From Thermoplasmata archaeon (GTDB taxonomy: Archaea; Thermoplasmatota; Thermoplasmata; Thermoplasmatales; Thermoplasmataceae), in contig JAJZOT010000061.1 in assembly GCA_021847855.1 (NCBI GenBank), forward strand, positions 1-8,125: a DNA stretch of 8,125 bases, written 5' to 3'. A program made the translations under genes and the position numbers. A model generated the notes under the pieces. It saw only the letters and a program-made list of their open reading frames with translations, had not been told where the DNA came from and did no database searches. Below, one piece after another: positions 1 through 5,222 of the stretch; position 1 is the stretch's first letter, and every line of letters begins with the position of its first letter.

Positions 1-1233
1 GTCTGTAGATATGTACTGCGGCTTGTACGAAATCTTCAATGTTCTGGAAAGAGTTCCTGAATCTGGCGAAACAACCCCGGCCAGTATCTTTGCAAATGTG
101 GATTTACCCAGCGCGTTCCTTCCCAGAACTCCAATAACTTCGCCGCTTCTAATGAGTCCCTGATTTAACTTTAGATTGAAATCTCCGAGTGAGATAGCCA
201 TTTCAGACCATGAGGCAACCTCTATTCCCGTGGAGGTTCTCCTGTCAGATTTCTGCTGGAAATCTATTGAGTAGGATCTAATTCTCACATTTTCCTCCCT
301 CAAGTATCCTTCCAGGAAGGAATTGATTGCTTTATTGCTGGTTCTCTGTTCACTTATGATTCCATAAGTTCCGGTTTGGCCATAGACGATATGAACGCTG
401 TCAGCCATCCAGTCCATGAGTGCCAGATCATGCTCAACAACCATGACAGTCTTTCTTTTTGCAAGATTCTGTATTATCTTCGAAATTCTTATTCTTTCAG
501 AGACATCCAGATAAGACGACATCTCGTCAAAGAGATATACATCAGCATCTCTGAGAAGGGTGGCCGCAACGGCAAACCTTTGCAGTTCTCCTCCGGAACA
601 GCTTTTAACTTCCTTACTGAGAGAGTTCTCCAGCCCCATTTCGGCTGATATTTCGTCAAGCATTCCCTGTGGATCACGCTTCTTTAGTGCTTCACCAATA
701 GTCCCTTCAACAACCCTAGGTATCATGTCAATGTTCTGATCCTTCAGTACAGTTTTCTTCGTTCCGTCATATAGCCCTCTGAAGTAATCTCCCATTATGG
801 AATTCGCAAAGCGTTTCACAACAGCTTCCTTTTCGGCAGGGTTGTCGTAATTCCCAAAATTCGGAGTAAGCAGCCCGGCCATGATCTTCATGGTGGTAGT
901 CTTTCCCATGCCGTTCTGTCCAAGCACGGCAGTAACCTTCCCCTGGTTCAGGACTGGGAGGGAATAGAGTCTGAATGAGTTCAGGGAGTATTGGTGCGTT
1001 AAATCATGATCAAGTTCGTCAGGGACTGTAACAATCTTTATGGCACCAAACGGGCATCTGTGGACACATATTCCGCAACCGATGCAAAGCGGTTCGTTTA
1101 TTACAGGTCGTGAAGCCTCGTCAGGAAACTCAATGGTGGGAGTACCGCTTCTTACTGGTGGGCAAAAATACTGGCACTCATGGTTACATTTCTTTGGATG
1201 GCATTTTTCACGGTCGAGAATCGCAATATGCAA
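1..1233 (-). CDS. ABCE1/RLI ribosome-recycling ATPase (3' end cut by window)
   Basis: This is the iron-sulfur ABC protein that splits ribosomes into subunits after termination in archaea and eukaryotes. All 411 visible codons are open in one frame. Residues 11-60 hold the eight cysteines of the two 4Fe-4S clusters (C11, C16, C20, C24, C50, C53, C56, C60). Nucleotide-binding domain 1 has Walker A around 105-113 (GQNGMGKTT, K111), the signature CSGGELQR (212-219), Walker B with D236-E237, a D-loop (SSYLD) and the switch H268. Domain 2 begins with Walker A around 371-379 (GRNALGKST). Roughly the last 180-190 residues are missing, judging from a usual length near 600. I chose the TTG at 1233 because it gives the family N-terminus MHIAILDREKC and follows AGGTG by 5 nt; no ATG or GTG lies between it and the upstream in-frame stop. 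The gene lies 8 bp after the preceding small gene, probably in one operon. Domain 1 departs from the usual LSGGE and DEPSSYLD motifs. Confidence 0.95.
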   Translation of the reverse strand, partial: MHIAILDREKCHPKKCNHECQYFCPPVRSGTPTIEFPDEASRPVINEPLCIGCGICVHRCPFGAIKIVTVPDELDHDLTHQYSLNSFRLYSLPVLNQGKVTAVLGQNGMGKTTTMKIMAGLLTPNFGNYDNPAEKEAVVKRFANSIMGDYFRGLYDGTKKTVLKDQNIDMIPRVVEGTIGEALKKRDPQGMLDEISAEMGLENSLSKEVKSCSGGELQRFAVAATLLRDADVYLFDEMSSYLDVSERIRISKIIQNLAKRKTVMVVEHDLALMDWMADSVHIVYGQTGTYGIISEQRTSNKAINSFLEGYLREENVRIRSYSIDFQQKSDRRTSTGIEVASWSEMAISLGDFNLKLNQGLIRSGEVIGVLGRNALGKSTFAKILAGVVSPDSGTLSRTLKISYKPQYISTD

Positions 1234-1238
1234 GGCAA

Positions 1239-1243
1239 CACCT
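1239..1243 (-). promoter_or_regulatory. Ribosome binding site of ABCE1
   Basis: AGGTG on the minus strand lies 5 nt before the TTG start at 1233 and overlaps the TAG stop of the upstream gene. It complements the usual archaeal 16S rRNA 3' end and supports both the TTG start and translational coupling with the upstream gene. Confidence 0.6.
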
Positions 1244-1673
1244 AATTCATCTTCCAGTATTCGTCCGGAATATCCTCATAAATCTGGAAAGCCTCGTTCT
1301 TCTCAACTCGCGTCTCTACTGTTTTAATCTTTGACAGGTCTATTATTCTACTTACGTTGAGAATCCAGTAATGAATCCTCCATTCTCTGCCATCATAAAG
1401 GGTTGTTTCCTCACGCTCTGTCTGAAGAACTCCAATATCCTCCATTGTGTAGAATGCATCCCTGTCTTCAGGCTCAAGCATGTTGTCTATAACCCGATCG
1501 TTGTAGCCAAAGAAGTTTATAAGGTGCTCTGCAGCTTCGAATGCTTCTTCCTGACTCATGCTTCGATTCTGAAGACTCAGCCCCTTACTTATGGCCATAG
1601 AGAGCTCCCCGATATTAGTGTAATTCCTGCGAACACCGGCATCCCTTTCGGGGCGCATTTCGTTTTCGTTCAT
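1242..1673 (-). CDS. Small DUF6015-like protein upstream of ABCE1
   Basis: A 143-residue soluble protein of unknown function. The core around residues 50-107 contains FFGYNDRVIDNMLEPEDRD, then FYTMEDIGVLQTE and the striking REETTLYDGREWRIHYW. From memory this matches the archaeal family DUF6015 (acidic-Arg-Asp block, Phe-Tyr, then Gly-Arg-x-Trp-Arg-Ile-x-Tyr-Trp), mainly seen in Thermoplasmata; I could not search to confirm it. The N-terminal part from about residue 20 (helical, SMAISKGL, then QEEAFEAAEHLINFF) looks like a small helical or winged-helix module. The first 18 residues are polar, so M6 or even M26 could be the true start; no clear ribosome binding site precedes the ATG at 1673. 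The last 30 residues are charged. It ends 8 bp before ABCE1 on the same strand and probably leads a two-gene operon. Confidence 0.8.
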   Translation of the reverse strand: MNENEMRPERDAGVRRNYTNIGELSMAISKGLSLQNRSMSQEEAFEAAEHLINFFGYNDRVIDNMLEPEDRDAFYTMEDIGVLQTEREETTLYDGREWRIHYWILNVSRIIDLSKIKTVETRVEKNEAFQIYEDIPDEYWKMN

Positions 1674-1901
1674 TCTTTCATCGAATCCTTTGACTTGAAC
1701 AGAGAAGGATAAGGCAAAATTTCCTAATAAGTTTAACTGGAGTGCAAAAATTTACCAAAACGCCAACAAATTATATTGTTTTTGAGAGAAATGACGGTGA
1801 ACTTATTTCTTAATCCGTTCATAAGATCATACTTATATTGATAAGGAATAAAATATAGGCAAGTTTTTTTATTTCTCTTCAATATTTTCAATCAAGAAAA
1901 A
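1674..1901. promoter_or_regulatory. Divergent AT-rich promoter region between the DUF6015-like gene and folP
   Basis: This 228-bp spacer holds no credible gene. For folP the best TATA-like stretch is AATAAAATATA (1847-1857), which would put a transcript start near 1880; a T-rich stretch around 1865-1874 is an alternative. For the minus-strand gene, TATA-like stretches occur near 1768-1777, 1744-1755 and 1725-1737, and I cannot choose between them. A small dyad, CTTAT-ATTG-ATAAG (1832-1845), sits directly upstream of the folP TATA-like stretch. Confidence 0.4.
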
Positions 1902-2960
1902 ATGAAAAATATTGCCTTTCCGGCGAGAATAAGATTTGCGGACAGCACGATAGATAGTGACAAAGATTCCACATTTGAACTATTTACAGTCAAAACTTTG
2001 CAATCGGGTTTTCTGAAAACACTGGGACACTTGACACTTCATGGAGTCGAATTCAATCATTATCTTGTCAAACATGAAGAAATAATCGCTGGAGACATAC
2101 TGGAAGAGGCTGAAATTGGTGCCATGCAGGCACAAGCACTGAAAAATCCCGTGTCGTTCGGGGAAAAACCGGGATTCAGGATGCCAAAAATAATGGCCAT
2201 AGTGAACGCCACACCCGATTCATTCTACCAGGGTTCGAGATTCAATGAGAACCTGAAATTCATTGACAAAATAATAGATTCCTCTCCCGACATTATCGAT
2301 GTGGGTGGTGAGAGCACAAGGCCTGGAAGCATTGAAATAGGATGGAAGGAAGAAGCAGGTAGGCTGGAACCACTGGTTGAATATCTAGGGAACAGTACTC
2401 ATATCCCTATTTCGCTAGATACGCGCAATCCGGAAACGGCCGAGAAGTTCGTTGACAATATCGATTACGTAAATGATGTAACCGGGTTCCGTGACGACAG
2501 GATGCTGTCGGTTGTCAGCCAGAATGATCTGAACTGTATCACAATGCATATGAAGGGAACCCCCCAGAACATGCAACAGAACATAGACTACACAGATCTC
2601 ATTGCAGAGGTCATATCACACCTGTATGGCAGTATTCAGAGGCTGGAAGCAGCCGGAGTGAAACAGGACAGGATAATTGTTGATCCCGGGATAGGGTTTT
2701 CAAAAGGAATGAAAGAGAACCTTGAAATTCTAAGGGATATCCGTAGTTTCAAGTTCGGCTACAGTCTTCTCGTTGGAACATCCAGAAAAAGTTTTTTAGG
2801 TAATATAACCGGGAAGGAAGCAGATTCGAGACTACCGGCTACAATTGCGACATCCCTCTATCTTGCACAGATGGGTGTGGATATATTGCGTGTTCACGAT
2901 CCCGTTGAGAACTCAGACGCACTGAAAGTACTGGATAGAATCATCAACTTCAAAGACTGA
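1902..2960 (+). CDS. folP: Dihydropteroate synthase
   Basis: The enzyme joins 6-hydroxymethyl-7,8-dihydropterin diphosphate to p-aminobenzoate (or a related aryl amine) to form dihydropteroate in the cytoplasmic folate/pterin pathway. The TIM-barrel motifs are all present: IMAIVNATPDSF (97-108), DVGGESTRPG (133-142), SLDTR (171-175), NDVTGF (191-196), MHMKGTP (215-221), DPGIGFSKG (261-269), GTSRKSF (292-298) and RVHDP (330-334). The 352 residues exceed the roughly 280 of typical bacterial enzymes because about 92 residues precede the barrel. I recall N-terminal extensions in some thermophile relatives, but I do not recognise this one as a named domain. The ATG at 1902 has no clear ribosome binding site. 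The gene stands alone, diverging from the ABCE1 operon and converging with fur one base after its stop. Confidence 0.95.
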   Translation: MKNIAFPARIRFADSTIDSDKDSTFELFTVKTLQSGFLKTLGHLTLHGVEFNHYLVKHEEIIAGDILEEAEIGAMQAQALKNPVSFGEKPGFRMPKIMAIVNATPDSFYQGSRFNENLKFIDKIIDSSPDIIDVGGESTRPGSIEIGWKEEAGRLEPLVEYLGNSTHIPISLDTRNPETAEKFVDNIDYVNDVTGFRDDRMLSVVSQNDLNCITMHMKGTPQNMQQNIDYTDLIAEVISHLYGSIQRLEAAGVKQDRIIVDPGIGFSKGMKENLEILRDIRSFKFGYSLLVGTSRKSFLGNITGKEADSRLPATIATSLYLAQMGVDILRVHDPVENSDALKVLDRIINFKD

Positions 2961-2967
2961 ATCAGTC
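2955..2967. repeat. 13-bp perfect palindrome spanning the folP and fur stop codons
   Basis: GACTGA-A-TCAGTC lies exactly over the convergent ends. Each gene finishes with GAC TGA, an Asp codon then a stop, and the two stops are separated by the central A. It lacks the T-run of an archaeal terminator, so it may simply result from both genes ending alike. Confidence 0.6.
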
Positions 2968-3381
2968 ATGATCTGGCAGGCACTCTTTGCATATGCCCCT
3001 AAGAATAAGGGTCGCCTCTTGAACACTGTTACCTGATCCCTCAATATTACCGAGGATTCCTTTCTCGTCTATGTCAATGTCGTATATTTTTCCACAATTG
3101 CTGCAAACAAAGTTTCCGTGAAAGTCCGTGTTTGTCTCAAACCATGTAGATCCGCCGGTTTCAAACGTTTTCACCGTCCCGGAAGACTGCAGGGCCTTCA
3201 GTATGTTATACACTGTTGCAAGGGTAATTGTAGGCTCTTCTGATTTTATGGAATTAAATATCTCCTCAGCGGTGAAATGGCCGGGACTGTGCGACCTGAC
3301 ATAGTCTATGACTGTAAGCCTCTGCGGGGTAATCTTGAAATTGGACTTTTTCAGTGAATCGATGTAGTAATCTCTCTCCAT
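2962..3381 (-). CDS. Fur-family metal- or peroxide-responsive repressor
   Basis: A 139-residue DNA-binding regulator of the Fur/PerR/Zur superfamily. Residues 1-80 form the winged helix, with ITPQRLTVIDYV (17-28) and the recognition segment TITLATVYNILKAL (51-64). Residues 81-134 form the dimerisation and metal domain. C93-x2-C96 and C131-x2-C134 make the structural zinc site. Likely regulatory ligands include H35 and H88, but the segment that is often HxHxxC reads HGNFVC (88-93), with Asn where PerR has its second His. The metal or signal sensed cannot be told from sequence. The ATG at 3381 gives a normal family N-terminus and has no ribosome binding site, suggesting a leaderless or short-leader transcript. 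It diverges from cobB across a spacer holding a 19-bp palindrome, probably its own operator. Confidence 0.9.
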   Translation of the reverse strand: MERDYYIDSLKKSNFKITPQRLTVIDYVRSHSPGHFTAEEIFNSIKSEEPTITLATVYNILKALQSSGTVKTFETGGSTWFETNTDFHGNFVCSNCGKIYDIDIDEKGILGNIEGSGNSVQEATLILRGICKECLPDHD

Positions 3382-3414
3382 CGCAGGTCTATTTATAATT
3401 GGTAATTAAAATTT

Positions 3415-3433
3415 GTTTATAGTTACTATAAAC
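3415..3433. promoter_or_regulatory. Fur/PerR-type operator palindrome between fur and cobB
   Basis: GTTTATAGT-T-ACTATAAAC is a perfect 9-1-9 inverted repeat centred on 3424. Its inner 7-1-7 part, TTATAGT-T-ACTATAA, differs from the Bacillus PerR box (TTATAAT-N-ATTATAA, from memory) by one base per half. It lies 33 bp upstream of the fur ATG and 44 bp upstream of the cobB GTG. Each arm contains a TATA-like hexamer, so bound protein could block promoter recognition in both directions. Autoregulation by the adjacent Fur-family protein is an inference. Confidence 0.65.
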
Positions 3434-3458
3434 TTAAAAATACAAAAGAATTTTTAAC
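3434..3458 (+). promoter_or_regulatory. Putative cobB promoter
   Basis: Two TATA-like stretches follow the palindrome: TTAAAAATAC (3434-3443), and a second around 3449-3457 centred about 25 bp before the GTG start, which would suit a leaderless transcript. No ribosome binding site precedes the GTG, consistent with a leaderless or short-leader message. I cannot decide between the two. Confidence 0.35.
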
Positions 3459-3477
3459 GAACTCAAATACGTAATCC

Positions 3478-4749
3478 GTGAAGGTTATAGGCATTTCCGC
3501 ACCTGTTACGGGTTCTGGAAAGACAAGCGTCACGCTTGCAGTACTCAGCCACCTGAAAAATGCAATTGCCTTCAAGATCGGCCCGGATTATATCGACGGT
3601 GGCCTTTCATCAGTGATTTCAGGCACCAGGACCATGAATATTGACAGATGGATACAGGGACGGAATTATATGAATCAATTTGCAGAGGCTTCCCGTAAAT
3701 TTGATTATGGTATTGTGGAGGGTGTTATGGGACTCCACGATTCCGGGTCGCAGAATAATCTCAGCACCCATTATTATTTCAGGAAATTTGGGATTCCATA
3801 TATTCTCGTCGTGGATGTTAGGAAAATGGCCGAATCCGCATATTACATGGCCAGAGGGTCTCTTGGAAGCGGAGCGATAGGCGTCATCATAAATAACTAC
3901 GTATCAGAAAAGCACTTTGAGATGGTTGCCAGGGAATTCAGGAAAAGAGGGGTGAAGATTATCGGGGCCATCCCTTACATGGAAGAACTGAAGATCCCGG
4001 AGAGGCACCTTGGACTGCACACATCCCTGGAAGTTGGTAACCTGCATGAAATAGCGCAGAAAATATCTAAATACATTGATTTTTCGTTTCTGGAAAATCT
4101 GGCTGATGTCAGGTATCCATTACCGAAGAAACATAAAGTCGGTGTAACGAACAAAGAGATCTGGATTGCGTACGACAGAGCATTCAATTTTTACTATGCC
4201 GACTCGCTTTCGCTGCTGGAAAGCATTGGACGTGTCAGGTATTTTTCCCCCCTCGAGGACGAAGTCCCGGAAAACCCTGACTTCATCTACCTTGGCGGCG
4301 GCTATCCTGAACTTTACGCTGATCAGCTTTCGCGAAGCTACAGGCTCATGTCATTTCTCAGAAATTACAGTGAATCCGGAAAGCCCATGCTCGCTGAATG
4401 TGGCGGTCTGATGTATCTGGAAGGCACGATCGAATCTGATCGCGGAGAGCTCAAAATGACGGGAGTATTTAATGGAACAGTCAAGAAAAACAGGAAACTG
4501 ACACTTGCTTATACCAAACTCCTTGCAAAAGAAGACACACTTCTGTTCCGGAAGGGTGAAATCGCCTACGGACACGAATTCCACTACAGCGATGTGGAAG
4601 ATAGCGATCCGAAGATACTGAAGAACCTGATTGGCAGAGGAATAGACGGAAATGACGGACTTCAGTCCAGGAATACTGTTGGTTCATATTCCCATTTCTC
4701 TCTTGAGAGATATAAAAAGCGCCTTGTACGTTCCATACTCAGCAGTTAA
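3478..4749 (+). CDS. cobB: Cobyrinate a,c-diamide synthase family protein
   Basis: An ATP- and glutamine-dependent amidotransferase (CbiA/CobB family) that amidates the a and c carboxylates of a tetrapyrrole. In this lineage cobyrinate in corrinoid synthesis is likeliest; the paralogue CfbB does the same to Ni-sirohydrochlorin in methanogens. The N-terminal synthetase domain has the P-loop APVTGSGKT (8-16), KIGPDYID (33-40), NIDRW (54-58), EGVMGLHDS (81-89) and ERHLGL (175-180). Then come IAYDRAFNFYY (230-240) and the class I glutaminase domain, with LGGGYPE (272-278), nucleophile C308 in AECGGLMYL, GHEFHYS (365-371) and H406 in SYSHF. At 423 residues it is slightly short for the family but complete. 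The GTG at 3478 places the P-loop at the expected distance from the N-terminus; no Shine-Dalgarno is visible. It diverges from fur and stands alone, with no other cob/cbi gene in the window. Its stop overlaps that of the next gene. Confidence 0.92.
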   Translation: MKVIGISAPVTGSGKTSVTLAVLSHLKNAIAFKIGPDYIDGGLSSVISGTRTMNIDRWIQGRNYMNQFAEASRKFDYGIVEGVMGLHDSGSQNNLSTHYYFRKFGIPYILVVDVRKMAESAYYMARGSLGSGAIGVIINNYVSEKHFEMVAREFRKRGVKIIGAIPYMEELKIPERHLGLHTSLEVGNLHEIAQKISKYIDFSFLENLADVRYPLPKKHKVGVTNKEIWIAYDRAFNFYYADSLSLLESIGRVRYFSPLEDEVPENPDFIYLGGGYPELYADQLSRSYRLMSFLRNYSESGKPMLAECGGLMYLEGTIESDRGELKMTGVFNGTVKKNRKLTLAYTKLLAKEDTLLFRKGEIAYGHEFHYSDVEDSDPKILKNLIGRGIDGNDGLQSRNTVGSYSHFSLERYKKRLVRSILSS

Positions 4750-5105
4750 GGGTCAATCTTATTGTCAAATGAGATAATAACCGCAACTCTGGACTTCGCA
4801 TCGGCGATAATGTCCGTGATCGGCATCCGGAGCCTGTATATGTGCTTGGTTCTGCCCTTGCCCATAAGATACTTCACTTCCATTCGTTGAATGTATCCTT
4901 CTCTTAAAAGAAATTTAAGTCCCTCGGAAGCACGGGAATTGCTTATTCCAAGCAAACTTGTTATCTCCGCAAGATCAACATCCATCTTTTGTTCCAACAG
5001 TGCCAGAATCTTCGCCCTGTTCCTGCTGAATCCAACTTTCCTAAGCATATCGTAGACACTGTTTGCCCTTTCTGGATTCACAGATAATAATATGGACATC
5101 GACAT
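4746..5105 (-). CDS. Archaeal winged-helix transcriptional regulator
   Basis: A protein of up to 119 residues built around one winged helix. Residues 24-44 (VGFSRNRAKILALL onward) form the leading helix, LAEITSLLGISNSRASEGLKF (about 45-65) is the helix-turn-helix, and LLREGYIQRMEVKYLMGKGRTKHIYRL (66-92) is the last helix turn plus wing. The Gly-Lys-Gly-Arg wing followed by Tyr-x-Leu resembles small archaeal TrmB/ArsR-like regulators known to me. There is no ligand-binding domain, and its target is unknown. The coordinates give the longest ATG form. ATG at 5099 and GTG at 5081 are also in frame, and GTG is a strong alternative because a TATA-like CTTTTAAATA overlaps the first ATG. The gene diverges from hisS and converges with cobB. 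Confidence 0.8.
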   Translation of the reverse strand: MSMSILLSVNPERANSVYDMLRKVGFSRNRAKILALLEQKMDVDLAEITSLLGISNSRASEGLKFLLREGYIQRMEVKYLMGKGRTKHIYRLRMPITDIIADAKSRVAVIISFDNKIDP

Positions 5106-5114
5106 ATTTAAAAG
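5104..5114 (-). promoter_or_regulatory. TATA-like box of the winged-helix regulator gene
   Basis: CTTTTAAATAT on the minus strand is centred near 5109, so transcription would start near 5083, just before the in-frame GTG at 5081. The same CTTTTAAATAT stretch precedes hemA. A second candidate, TAATATAAT near 5144-5152, would instead serve the ATG at 5105. Confidence 0.45.
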
Positions 5115-5192
5115 TATTGCTACTCCAGCCGGAGTTCTGCCGAGATTATATTATTAGTTGAATTTTTTTTCTTTATCGTTGATTTCATGGTG

Positions 5193-5201
5193 AATTTATA
5201 C
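5193..5201 (+). promoter_or_regulatory. hisS: TATA-like box of hisS (leaderless position)
   Basis: AATTTATAC is centred about 26 bp before the hisS ATG at 5223, the spacing expected if the transcript begins at or next to the start codon. No Shine-Dalgarno precedes the ATG, which supports a leaderless message. Confidence 0.55.
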
Positions 5202-5222
5202 CTGAGTTAAATAACGTAGTGA

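Noticed and set aside
376..648. Plus-strand open frame of 90 codons
   Set aside because: It lies entirely antisense to ABCE1 nucleotide-binding domain 1, whose motifs are unmistakable, and its product resembles no protein.
1..1233. Possible broken ABCE1 gene, because no complete open frame with an ATG is visible
   Set aside because: The frame is open from the TTG at 1233 to the left edge. Walker A, signature, Walker B and the second Walker A all fall in one frame; the gene is only cut by the window.
1040..1334. Overlapping plus-strand frames opposite the ABCE1 start
   Set aside because: They are antisense to the eight-cysteine ferredoxin-like domain and have no independent support.
1371..1712. 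Plus-strand open frame of 113 codons
   Set aside because: It is antisense to the DUF6015-like gene, whose product has a coherent conserved-looking core, whereas this product does not.
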